A stretch of 39,315 nucleotides of DNA from Clostridiales bacterium (lineage in GTDB: Bacteria > Bacillota > Clostridia > Lachnospirales > CAG-274), in the NCBI GenBank assembly GCA_021204175.1, contig JAJPZT010000072.1, positions 1 through 39,315 on the forward strand, given 5' to 3'. The position numbers were made by a program, and so were the translations under genes. The notes beneath the pieces are model-generated. The model worked only from the letters and a program-made list of their open reading frames with translations, ran no database searches and was not told the origin of the DNA. This document shows positions 8,371-17,100 of the stretch, in pieces. Every line of letters begins with the position of its first letter. Position 1 is the first letter of the stretch.

Positions 8371-9993
8371 TTATTTTACTCCTGTCAAAGCTGCAAGCTT
8401 CTTAAAAATATCGGTATTGTCATAATAGCCGGCAAAGTTCTCAGCACCCACACCCTTTACAAGAACCTCTGTGGGAAGTCCCGTATGTGCATAAGAGCCG
8501 AAATTTACGCCGCTTTTATGGTTTAAAATATGAGTTATTGTTACTGAAAGGGGCTCATAGCTGCCGTAAAGCTCATATTCTTCCTGTTCAAACTCCATTT
8601 CTTCCCCTGTTCTTGAGAGGGTTACTTCATAGGCTTCTTTAAGCTGATCATATTCATAGTCTGTCATAACAAGAGTTCCGCTGTTCTCAGATTCGGGGCG
8701 AAGGTCTGTGCTGTCCTTTTGTGAAGTAGAGGAAACTGTTCCTTCAGGAGCTTCAAGACCGAAAAGTCTTGTTATGTCAGACATAACAGTGTCAAAGTCT
8801 GTATTGTTTTCTTTATAGCCTGTTACATAATCCTCGTCATATTTAATGAAAGAAATCTTTTGGTTATTGAAGTTTGTAAGGAAGGTGTCAAAGTCTGTTC
8901 CCGCAAAGCCTATTGACAAGCCGCCTGTTTCGTGGTCGCCGGTTACTATAATAAGTGTTTCGTCCGGGTGTTCGTTATAAAACTCAACTGCCTTATCTAC
9001 AGCGTTATCCAAAGCAACTGTATCTCTTATAACCGAAGCCGCATCGTTTGCGTGGCAAGCCCAGTCGATTTTGCCCCCTTCAACCATCATAAAGAAGCCT
9101 GTGTCGTCGTTGTCAAGAACCTCTATGCCTTTTTCAACGTAGTCCGCAAGAGCCCAGTCTCCCTTTTGACGGTCGATTTCATATTCCAAAGTATCGTGAT
9201 CTGACAAGTGCTCGTCAATAATAATAGTCTTTCCGTCCTCAGCTGTTACCTTTTCCGCTTCAGCCTGGGTTTTGACTACCTTATATCCGGCTTTTTCCGC
9301 AAGGCTGTAAATATCCGTTTGGTCTTCGTCCGGACCTGTGGGCTGAAGAAATGCACCGCCGGCAAAGAAGTCAAAGCCGCTGTCTATAAGCTCTAAGCCT
9401 ATGTCGTAATAGCTGTTTCTTGAAGGCTGGTGGGCATAAAACGCAGCCGGGGTTGCATGGTTTACATTTACGCTTGAAATTATGCCTACTTTACAGTCCT
9501 TCTGAGCCTTAAGCTTTTCGGCGATTGTTTCATATTCTTCCGAAAAATTAAGGCTTACGTTAAGGCTTCCGCTCCAGGTTTTATGCCCTGTTGCAATAGC
9601 CGTTGCCGTAGAAGAGGAGTCGGGAGCAAAGGACGTGCTGTCGTAGGTTTGGGCAGAACCGGCAACGTCGAAATTCATCATTGTCAGATTGTTTTTGCTT
9701 TCGATAACAGCTCTTTCTTCGTCCTCAACTGTGACAGTCTTGCCTTCCGACGCAAGGCTGTTTGCACTTATAAAATAGTTTGTAAGCTGAATTTGGGGAT
9801 AGCTCATTCCGTCACCTATAAACAAAAATATGTATTTGGGAATGTTTTCCTCAGATGAAACCTCTGTGCCTTCGGCGGCAGCAGTCTCAACCGAGCCGGC
9901 AGCCTTCGGCACTGAATTTCCGGTATAAACCGCAGCCGCAGCCAAGGCAATCGCTATAGTAATCGCCGCTATTGATTTTGCAAATTTTTTCAT
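8371..9993 (-). CDS. Alkaline phosphatase, PhoA family, secreted (intact copy)
   Basis: 540 residues with an N-terminal signal peptide or membrane anchor (KK, then hydrophobic to about residue 25). It hydrolyses phosphate monoesters outside the membrane. All expected active-site elements are present: metal ligand Asp61 in FIGDGMSYP, nucleophile Ser126 in PDSSSTATAIATGHKTW (aligned to Ser102 of E. coli PhoA), Thr and Arg in HATPAAFYAH..SR, Glu/Asp/His in MVEGGKIDWACHAND, Asp/His in VTGDHETGG, and a final His in YAHTGLP. H and W at the sites of E. coli Asp153 and Lys328 are common in non-enterobacterial enzymes. It is the downstream member of a tandem pair and lies 1 nt before the YibE/F gene. 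It has its own promoter. Confidence 0.93.
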   Translation of the reverse strand: MKKFAKSIAAITIAIALAAAAVYTGNSVPKAAGSVETAAAEGTEVSSEENIPKYIFLFIGDGMSYPQIQLTNYFISANSLASEGKTVTVEDEERAVIESKNNLTMMNFDVAGSAQTYDSTSFAPDSSSTATAIATGHKTWSGSLNVSLNFSEEYETIAEKLKAQKDCKVGIISSVNVNHATPAAFYAHQPSRNSYYDIGLELIDSGFDFFAGGAFLQPTGPDEDQTDIYSLAEKAGYKVVKTQAEAEKVTAEDGKTIIIDEHLSDHDTLEYEIDRQKGDWALADYVEKGIEVLDNDDTGFFMMVEGGKIDWACHANDAASVIRDTVALDNAVDKAVEFYNEHPDETLIIVTGDHETGGLSIGFAGTDFDTFLTNFNNQKISFIKYDEDYVTGYKENNTDFDTVMSDITRLFGLEAPEGTVSSTSQKDSTDLRPESENSGTLVMTDYEYDQLKEAYEVTLSRTGEEMEFEQEEYELYGSYEPLSVTITHILNHKSGVNFGSYAHTGLPTEVLVKGVGAENFAGYYDNTDIFKKLAALTGVK

Positions 9994-10077
9994 AATTGTT
10001 TAACCCTCCGATCTCTGTTTAAAATCTTAACCTCCGGTTAAGAAATTGCCGATTAATTACTTTATAATTTTACATAA

Positions 10078-10106
10078 AGTATACCAAAGATACGGAAGAT
10101 TGTCAA
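10078..10106 (-). promoter_or_regulatory. Sigma-A promoter of the intact alkaline phosphatase
   Basis: On the minus strand, TTGACA (10106-10101), 17 nt, TATACT (10083-10078). A 7-bp hairpin, CTTAACC-TCC-GGTTAAG (10026-10042), lies in the untranslated leader just before the GGAGG ribosome binding site. No clear 11-bp Pho-box series is seen here. Confidence 0.75.
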
Positions 10107-10132
10107 TTATCAAATTTTGAATGTGTCGGTGT

Positions 10133-11737
10133 TTATTTTACTCCTGTCAAAGCTGCAAGCCTTTTGTAAATGTCGGTGTTGTCATAATAGCCTTCAAAAC
10201 TGTCTGCGCCGACGCCCTTAACGAGAACCTCAACGGGAAGTCCTGTATGAGCATATGAACCGAAGTTTACACCGCTCTTATTGTTTAAAATATGAGTGAT
10301 TGTTACGGAAAGGGGTTCATAGCTGCCGTAAAGCTCATATTCTTCCTGTTCGTATTCCTCTTCGTCGCCTGTTCTTGCAAGAGTTACTTCATAGGCTGTT
10401 TTAAGCTTGTTATATTCATAGTCGGTCATAACAAGAGTTCCGTCATTGTCAGACTCAGGGTGAAGGTCGGCGCTGTCCTTTTGTGATGTAGATGAAACTG
10501 CACCCTCGGGAGCTTCAAGACCGAAAAGCTTTGTTATGTCAGACATAACAGTGTCAAAATCTGTGTTGTTTTCCTTATAGCCTGCAACATATTCTTCATC
10601 ATACTTAATGAAAGAATTTTTTTGGTTGTTGAAGTTTGTAAGGAAGGTGTCATAGTCTGTTCCGGCAAAGCCTATTGTTAAGCCGCCTGTTTCGTGGTCG
10701 CCTGTTACTATAATAAGTGTTTCGTCGGGGTGATCGTTATAAAATTCAACTGCCTTTTCGACTGCCTCGTCTAAAGCAACAGTGTCCTGAATAACGGAGG
10801 CTGCATCGTTTGCGTGACAAGCCCAGTCGATTTTGCCGCCTTCAACCATCATAAAGAAGCCTGTTTCGTCATTGTCAAGCACCTCAATGCCTTTTTCAAC
10901 GTAGTCCGAAAGACCCCATTCTCCCTTTTGACGGTCGATTTCATATTCCATTGCGGAGCTGTCTGCCAAATGCTCGTCAATTACGATAGACTTTCCGTCC
11001 TCGGCTGTGAGAGCTTCAGCTTCAGCCTGGGTTTTGATTACGTTATAGCCTGCCTTTTCAGCAAGCTCGTAAAGATCCTCCTGATCTCCGTCTGCTCCTG
11101 TGGGCTTTAAAAGACCGCCGCCTGCAAAATAATCAAAGCCGCTGTCAATAAGCTCCAAGCCTATGTCGTAATAGCTGTTTCTTGACTTCTGGTGTGCATA
11201 AAATGCCGCAGGAGTTGCGTGGTTTAAGTTTACGCTTGAAATAACGCCTATTTTATAGTCCTTCTGAGCCTTAAGCTTTTCTGCTATTGTTTCATATTCT
11301 TCAGAAAAATTAAGGCTTACGTTAATGCTGCCGCTCCAGGTTTTATTGCCTGTTGAAGCCGAGTCGGGAGCAAATGACGTACTGTCGTAGGTCTGAGCAG
11401 AACCCGCAATGTCAAAATCCATCATTGTAAGATTGCTTTTGCTTTGAAGAACGGACTTTTCTTCGCCCTCAACATTAACTGTCTTGTTTGCAGCCGCTGA
11501 GCTGTTTGCACTTATAAAGTAGTTTGTAAGCTGAATTTGGGGATAGCTCATTCCGTCGCCTATAAACATAAATATGTATTTAGGTGTTTTTTCAGCCGAT
11601 GAAGCCTCAGGGCCTTCTGCGGCGACTGTTTCTACAGTGCTGACGGCTTCCGCCATTGAATTTCCGGTATAAACCGCAGCAGCAGCCAAGGCTATTGCCA
11701 CAGTAACCGCAGCTATTGATTTTGCAAATCTTTTCAT
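10133..11737 (-). CDS. Alkaline phosphatase paralogue with active-site deletion
   Basis: 534 residues, very similar throughout to the neighbouring phosphatase, with the same signal region. The metal and substrate residues are kept: Asp61, Ser126, HATPAAFYAH..SR, MVEGGKIDWACHAND, VTGDHETGG and YAHTGLP. However, the helix that follows the nucleophile reads PDSASTGNKTW instead of PDSSSTATAIATGHKTW. Six residues are missing, through a clean 18-bp in-frame gap. In PhoA this helix positions the serine, so activity is doubtful or altered. The rest is uncorrupted, with no stop codons or other gaps, which argues for retained function or a very recent loss. It has GGAGG before the ATG and a candidate Pho box upstream. 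Confidence 0.9.
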   Translation of the reverse strand: MKRFAKSIAAVTVAIALAAAAVYTGNSMAEAVSTVETVAAEGPEASSAEKTPKYIFMFIGDGMSYPQIQLTNYFISANSSAAANKTVNVEGEEKSVLQSKSNLTMMDFDIAGSAQTYDSTSFAPDSASTGNKTWSGSINVSLNFSEEYETIAEKLKAQKDYKIGVISSVNLNHATPAAFYAHQKSRNSYYDIGLELIDSGFDYFAGGGLLKPTGADGDQEDLYELAEKAGYNVIKTQAEAEALTAEDGKSIVIDEHLADSSAMEYEIDRQKGEWGLSDYVEKGIEVLDNDETGFFMMVEGGKIDWACHANDAASVIQDTVALDEAVEKAVEFYNDHPDETLIIVTGDHETGGLTIGFAGTDYDTFLTNFNNQKNSFIKYDEEYVAGYKENNTDFDTVMSDITKLFGLEAPEGAVSSTSQKDSADLHPESDNDGTLVMTDYEYNKLKTAYEVTLARTGDEEEYEQEEYELYGSYEPLSVTITHILNNKSGVNFGSYAHTGLPVEVLVKGVGADSFEGYYDNTDIYKRLAALTGVK

Positions 11738-11824
11738 AATTTTTTTTACCCTCCAATGTCTGTTTTAGATATAAGATTTTGATTTAATTAAATTCTAACC
11801 GAAATTTAATTAACCGACAGCTAC

Positions 11825-11890
11825 ATTATATTGCCGAAGGGTTTATTTTTCTATCCTGCTGCTGTAAGAAAACTGTAAAACATCGGTAAA
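11825..11890 (-). promoter_or_regulatory. Candidate PhoP/PhoB box and -10 of the alkaline phosphatase paralogue
   Basis: On the minus strand, three hexamers TTTACC (11890-11885), TTTACA (11879-11874) and CTTACA (11868-11863) repeat with an exact 11-bp period, the arrangement known for PhoP boxes (TTnACA repeats). A TATAAT lies at 11830-11825, 32 nt from the last hexamer, without a good -35. Control by phosphate starvation fits a phosphatase gene. The spacing to the -10 is longer than usual. Confidence 0.5.
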
Positions 11891-11910
11891 TTTTATTCAG
11901 CCGAGGCATT

Positions 11911-11940
11911 AAAAAATCCCCTTATATTCTATAGAAGGGG
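11911..11940 (-). terminator. Terminator of the 75-aa gene
   Basis: CCCCTT (11918-11923) pairs with AAGGGG (11935-11940), with some A/T pairing inside. A run of T on the minus strand follows (11917-11911). It lies 16 nt past the stop codon of the minus-strand gene. Confidence 0.7.
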
Positions 11941-11956
11941 ACTTGTGTGTTCAGAT

Positions 11957-12184
11957 TTACGTTGCGGAATTGCCGAAGGCTATGCCCTTATCGGTGATTT
12001 CGGCTTTTACTCCCGATTCCGTTTTGGAGACTATGTTTATATAGTCCTCTTCTTCAAGCTCCTCTAAGGCTTTAAGAAGATTTTCGGGAATAGGCTCTTT
12101 TTTATATCTGAAATTAAGCTTGTCGCCGCCGCAGACAAATGACTGATAAATTCTTTCCAATACAGACTGCTTATATTTAATCAT
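11957..12184 (-). CDS. 75-residue hypothetical protein, possibly winged-helix-like
   Basis: Start placed at the ATG 12184-12182, which has a GGAGG box 7 nt upstream. A longer frame opening with TTG at 12259 is rejected because that TTG is part of the -35 element. The 75-residue product has a helical, basic N-terminal part (IKYKQSVLERIYQSF), a Pro-rich turn, an acidic helix ENLLKALEELEEED, and a strand-turn-strand end (YINIV.., VKAEITDKGIAFG). The helix plus hairpin looks like half of a winged helix, but no family is recognised. It has its own promoter and terminator and is divergent from the SLH gene. Confidence 0.65.
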   Translation of the reverse strand: MIKYKQSVLERIYQSFVCGGDKLNFRYKKEPIPENLLKALEELEEEDYINIVSKTESGVKAEITDKGIAFGNSAT

Positions 12185-12230
12185 ATTTACCTCCGTTTGA
12201 GTTATTATTGTTTTTTCTCCTGTTTCTTCT

Positions 12231-12259
12231 ATTATATAACCTTTAATATATTTTTGCAA
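12231..12259 (-). promoter_or_regulatory. Promoter of the 75-aa gene
   Basis: On the minus strand, TTGCAA (12259-12254), 17 nt, TATAAT (12236-12231). It places the transcription start about 40 nt upstream of the ATG at 12184. Confidence 0.7.
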
Positions 12260-12297
12260 TAAAATTTTTCTCTAAAACAGTTGAAAAGTTTAAAAGT

Positions 12298-12325
12298 TTG
12301 TTGTAGAATAAAAGAACAGTATAAT
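12298..12325 (+). promoter_or_regulatory. Promoter of the cohesin-like/SLH protein gene
   Basis: TATAAT at 12320-12325 with a weak -35 TTGTTG (12298-12303) 16 nt upstream. The ATG follows at 12351 behind AAAGGAG. The -10 is convincing, the -35 is not. Confidence 0.5.
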
Positions 12326-12350
12326 TTTAAAATTTGCAAAGGAGAAAGGT

Positions 12351-13766
12351 ATGAAAAAGAAAATTTTTTGTTTATTATCTGCTTTTGCGCTGACCTTCTG
12401 CGCAGGGACGGCGCTGGCTTACGGGGCTGAGGCTAATATTTATCCCCTTACGCCTTCCTACAGCTTTGAAGAAAGCCAAATCGGCGAAACCTTTGACGTT
12501 GAATTTTACGTTGAAAACAACTCAGAGGGTATCGACTCAGTAACATTTTATGTAACCTATGACCCGTCGATTGTTATGTTTAAAGAAGCAATTGATGTTG
12601 ACAAGAGCGACGCTATGACCTTCCCCGTATCAGACAGCTCCGAAAGCTATTTTGTAAGCCCCTCGGCTATTAATTCCGCAGCGGCAAGAGCAGCCTCATC
12701 GGGCACTGTTCTTAACTATAAGAGCTCCGCTTCCGGGCTTACCTGCGCCGAATTCGGCGAGATAAAGTGTGCTAACATTACAGGCACATTCGGCGGAAAG
12801 GGCGGTCTTTATCAGATTACAGACAGCGGTATTATTTTTGCAGCAACCTTTGAGGTTGTAGGCACAGGCTCAACAGACATCGACGTTCAGGCTGCATCCG
12901 CTATTTTCGCTTCAACAAACAGCGGCGCAGTTGACACAGACGTTACCGCATGCAGCGTATATGTTACCGCTTCTTCATCCTCTTCCGAAGAAACTACGAC
13001 AGACAGTGAAGCCGAAACAACAACTGCTTCAGGCACATCTTCAGACTCGTCATCAAGCTCAGGTTCTTCAGGCTCATCGGGCGGCGGCTCAGGCAGCTCA
13101 GGTTCTTCTTCAACCGACAGCACAACAGAAACTACTACAGCAGCGGCTGATGAAACTTCTGCTGACACATCTTCGGACAGCTCCGACGAGGCAGCAGCAG
13201 ACGAAACAGCAGTATACGCTTTCACAGACATCGACCAGACCCCCTGGGCTGTCGAAGCTATAAACTACCTTGCAGGGCTTAAGGTTGTAAACGGCTATAA
13301 CGACGGAAGCTTCCTTCCCAAAAACAATGTTACAAGAGCGGATTTCATAATTATGCTTCTTAATGCTTTGGGAATAAGCGGCACAGCCGAAAGCAATTTC
13401 ACAGACGTAAGAGCCGACAAGTATTACGCAAATTATGTAGGTCTTGCTAAGGATTTGGGCATTGCTCAGGGCTATTCGGACGGAACATTTGCCCCCGAGG
13501 CTTATATTTCACGTCAGGATATGATGGTTCTTACATGGAGAGCTTTCACTTCAATGACAGACGCAGAGACAGACACTGCCGACGAAACAGTTTTAGACGA
13601 TTTCGCAGATAAGGACGACATTTCAGCATATGCAAAAGAAGCTGTTTCCACAATGGTTTCAATGGGCGTTGTCAGCGGAACAAACGAGGGTATCGAGCCC
13701 AAGGCAAACACTACAAGAGCACAGACGGCAGTAATCATGTATAATATACTCAAGCTTATCGCTTGA
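12351..13766 (+). CDS. Secreted protein with cohesin-like domain and three SLH repeats
   Basis: 471 residues. Signal peptide, about 1-24 (KKK, hydrophobic, ALAYGAEA). Residues about 28-205 form a beta-rich domain with the spacing of the cohesin/CBM superfamily (GETFDVEFYVEN, IDSVTFYVTYDPSIVMF, GIIFAATFEVVGTGSTDIDV). Residues about 206-288 are a Ser/Thr/Glu linker. Three SLH repeats follow at about 291-345, 352-410 and 420-471 (FTDI..PWAVEAINYLAGLKVVNGY, FTDVRADKYYANYVGLAKDLGIAQGY, FADKDDISAYAKEAVSTMVSMGVV), with the TRA motif or a variant. SLH repeats bind secondary cell-wall polymer, so the N-terminal domain is displayed on the surface. Cohesin plus SLH is the layout of cellulosome anchoring scaffoldins. 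No dockerin gene lies in the window, so the partner is unknown and the cohesin call is tentative. Confidence 0.85.
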   Translation: MKKKIFCLLSAFALTFCAGTALAYGAEANIYPLTPSYSFEESQIGETFDVEFYVENNSEGIDSVTFYVTYDPSIVMFKEAIDVDKSDAMTFPVSDSSESYFVSPSAINSAAARAASSGTVLNYKSSASGLTCAEFGEIKCANITGTFGGKGGLYQITDSGIIFAATFEVVGTGSTDIDVQAASAIFASTNSGAVDTDVTACSVYVTASSSSSEETTTDSEAETTTASGTSSDSSSSSGSSGSSGGGSGSSGSSSTDSTTETTTAAADETSADTSSDSSDEAAADETAVYAFTDIDQTPWAVEAINYLAGLKVVNGYNDGSFLPKNNVTRADFIIMLLNALGISGTAESNFTDVRADKYYANYVGLAKDLGIAQGYSDGTFAPEAYISRQDMMVLTWRAFTSMTDAETDTADETVLDDFADKDDISAYAKEAVSTMVSMGVVSGTNEGIEPKANTTRAQTAVIMYNILKLIA

Positions 13767-13927
13767 GTTTGAAAAAATGCTTACATTTTTTCAAGGGGTT
13801 TAAGGTATAAACCATCAAGTTTTCCGCAAAGTTGATACTTCGTATCAACTTCACAGAAAAGTTTCTGTCCTCAGGCGGGCAAAGCTCGCCTTGCGGATTT
13901 AAGTCTGCGACGCTGACGATAAATCAG
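13767..13927 (+). repeat. Array of hairpins in the 3' region of the SLH gene
   Basis: In about 180 nt, starting at the stop codon, hairpins follow each other closely: 13748-13768 (8 bp, spanning the stop), 13769-13794 (11 bp perfect, 4-nt loop), 13797-13813 (6 bp), 13829-13851 (10 bp perfect, TTC loop), 13874-13890 (7 bp with one G-T, AAA loop), and a longer interrupted stem 13896-13925. No protein is encoded. The segment AAAAGTTTCTG, then a GC hairpin with AAA loop, then TGCGGAT (13857-13898) recurs in related form between atpB and atpE. It is probably a dispersed palindromic repeat or a structured RNA. Its function is unknown. Confidence 0.6.
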
Positions 13928-13950
13928 TTTTTCTAAAAATTTAAATTATA

Positions 13951-14004
13951 AGACGGTTGCCGAGAATTATTTTATGAATAATTTCTCAGCAGCCGTCTTT
14001 TTTT
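13951..14004 (+). terminator. Rho-independent terminator downstream of the SLH gene
   Basis: AGACGG..TGC.GAGAA (from 13951) pairs with TTCTC.GCA.CCGTCT (to 13998), giving a long stem with small mismatches. A run of seven T follows (13998-14004). It lies about 185 nt past the stop codon, on the far side of the hairpin array. Confidence 0.85.
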
Positions 14005-14113
14005 ATGCATTTGCGTGTAAAATTGTAATCAAACGGTAACATAAAAGATTAAAAAATTATGTTATAATATTTTCATCGGAGATTTTTATTATTATTTTTA
14101 CGGGGTAATTGAA

Positions 14114-17100
14114 TTGGAGCTTAATTTAACGGAATTCGGTATACGGCGATTTATAAATGACGGTCAGGAGTTTTTTTTAGGCAGAAAAAAGGCGCAGGAG
14201 GGCAAGGTGAAAGGGGTTCGCTTTGTTGACGGCGATAATATAAAGTTTGCGGGGAAGGTTGTTGATGAAAACCCAAAGGGTGAATACCTTGCGGAGGTTT
14301 GCTTTGACATAAACGGCAGTCCTTCAAGCTGCCGCTGTACCTGCGGAAAGGGTATAAGGTGCCGCCACTGCGCCGCCCTTTTGTTTGAGCTTATGAGCGA
14401 CAAGGGTTCTCACAGCGGCGATCTAAGCGCAAATTATGTAGCGTCTAAAAATTTCCTTGATATGCTTGAAAAGCTGAGACTTGAGGATATGAGACAGCTT
14501 TCTTTTGCTGCGGCTGAAAAAATCAAAATCGAGCCTGATGTATATTTCAGCCCTCAAAGAGCGGAGCTTGCCCTTTATATTGTTAAAAAAGGCAGACGGA
14601 AAAAGCCCATTGAAGATATATTTGAATTTGCCATAAACGTAGACAGAAACACAGGGAAAAACTACAGAGACTACGGCTATAACATAAACGGCTTCACCGA
14701 CGACAGCAAAAAAATATTGAATTTTATATACAGCCATTCCGAAATTAAGGCAGGCTTTATTGCCCTGTCTAATTTAAGCGAGGACAAAAGCCGTTTTATT
14801 TTGTCTGAGGTGTCTTTAGACAGCTTTTTTGACCTTTTTTCGAAAAGCCGTCTTTCCGCAGTTGAGAATGAGGAAAAATTTAAGCTTAATTTTCGGGAGG
14901 AAGTCCCCTTAATTTTTATTGAAGCCGCCGCCTCCGACGGCAAAGTTAAAATCAAAAAGAATTTTAAGCCCAGAGGGGTTTATATAACAAATACCCACGG
15001 CTATATTTTGCTTGAAAACACATTTTACAGAACCTCCGTTGACTATGCCTGTGTAATTAGGGACATTGAAGCAGCCTTTAATATAGCCGGAGGAAAGGAA
15101 ATCACCTTCGAGACTTCCGACTTAGGCAGATTTGTAGACTACTGCATTCCGGTATTATGTAAATATGACCTTTTGAAAGAACCGGGGAAAATTTTCGACA
15201 GTCTTTCAATGACCCCATTTAAGTCTCAGATTTTTTTGGAGCGGAGAGGCAAAGCCCTTTGCGGAAGGGTTAAATATATTTACGGCGACACAGTAATCGA
15301 TTATAACGATAAAAGCGCATATAGAGAATATCGAAACGACAGAGCCGAAACGGTTTTTAAGCTGGGTCTTGAGGGAATGGGCTTTTATGACAACGGCTCG
15401 GAGGGCTTTTTAATGACCTCTGAGGACGATATTTTCAGTTTTATGAAATACGGAATTTCAGCCCTTAAAAAGAACACAGAGGTGTTTTTAAGCGAGGACT
15501 TAAAGGCAATAAGAAAGTCGGCTGAAAAGACCATAAGCATAGGTGTTCGCTATGAGGGCGGACTTATTGACGCAGAATTTGACTTAAGCACAATTAACCT
15601 TGATGAAATGAAAGAGGTTTTAAGCGCTTATGAATATAAAAAGAAATATTACCGTTTTTCGGACGGAAGATTTTTAAGCATCGACGATAACAAAACATTT
15701 CTTAAGTTTATAAAATTCTTCTCACCCTCTAAAAGCGAGCTTTCAAAGGGAAGCTATAAAACAGGAGCAAGCAGGCTTATTGTTTTTGACAGACTTTTTG
15801 ACGAAGGTGAAAAAAGCTCAATAAGCTTTGACAAGGCTTCAAGAGGGCTTATTGAAAGATTTAACGAGCTTAAGGGGCTGGATCTTTCCGTTCCGCAGTA
15901 TTATAAAGGCATTTTAAGGGATTATCAGAAGGAAGGCTTTAAGTGGCTCAAATCAGTGGGAGAATGCGGCTTCGGCGGTGTTTTGGCTGATGATATGGGT
16001 TTGGGCAAAACCGTTCAGGTTATAAGCTATCTCTATGATAAATATGATAAGAAAAACATTTTCGACGGGGAGGAAAAGCCCTCTTTGGTGGTCTGCCCAA
16101 CGTCTCTTATTTTCAACTGGGAGGCTGAGCTTGAAACCTTCGGCGGCGGTCTTAAATATGAAATAGTTTACGGCTCAGGGGTTAAGCGGAAGGAAATTTT
16201 AAAGAAGAAAACACAGATCTTCGTAGCTTCCTACGAAACCGTTAAAAGAGACTTTGAAATATATAAAAATATGGATTTTGCGGTAATTTTGGCTGATGAA
16301 GCCCAGTTTATAAAAAACAGGGCAACAAGAAGCTTCACCGCTTTAACGGCTCTTAAAAGCGAGGTTCGCTTTGCCGTAACGGGTACACCCTTTGAAAATT
16401 CATTAAGTGAGCTTTGGTCTGTTTTTGAGTTTATAATGCCGGGGTATTTGGGCAGCTATAAAAGCTTTGTGACTAACTTCGAAAAGCCTATTGTCAAAAA
16501 CAATGACAGAAGCAAAATGACAGCCCTTCAAAAGCTTATTTCGCCCTTTGTTTTAAGGCGTGAAAAGGGCGACGTTTTAAGAGACCTGCCTGAAAAGACG
16601 GAAATTTACAGATATACCCTTATGACGGATGAGCAGTCTAAGCTTTATAAGGCTGAGCTTTTAAAGGCAAGGGGAATGATTAGAACCGACATTGAGGGCA
16701 ACAAAATCAACCGCATAAAAATTTTAAGTGAAATAACAAGGCTGAGACAAATTTGCTGTCACCCCTCTCTCTTCTTAGAGGGCTATAAGGGCGAAAGCGG
16801 AAAGCTTGACTATCTTATGGAAAATTTGGGAGGGCTTATCGAAAGAGGTCACAAGGTTCTGATTTTTTCACAGTTTACGTCAATGCTTGCAATAATTAAG
16901 GATAAGCTTTCACTTAGGGGCATAGAGTATTTCTATATTGACGGCTCAACGCCGCCCCCCGAACGCCTTGAAAGGGTAAACGAGTTTAACTCGGGAAACA
17001 AAGCCTTTGTGTTCCTGATTTCTCTGAAAGCAGGGGGAACGGGACTAAATCTTACCGGGGCGGACACAGTTATTCACTTTGACCAGTGGTGGAACCCGGC

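Noticed and set aside
12185-12259. N-terminal extension of the 75-aa gene to a 100-aa protein starting at TTG 12259
   Set aside because: That TTG is the -35 hexamer of a TTGCAA-17-TATAAT promoter, and a GGAGG box sits correctly before the ATG at 12184.
12887-13263. Open frames on both strands through the Ser/Thr linker of the SLH protein
   Set aside because: They are low-complexity shadows of the repetitive linker codons, without ribosome binding sites.
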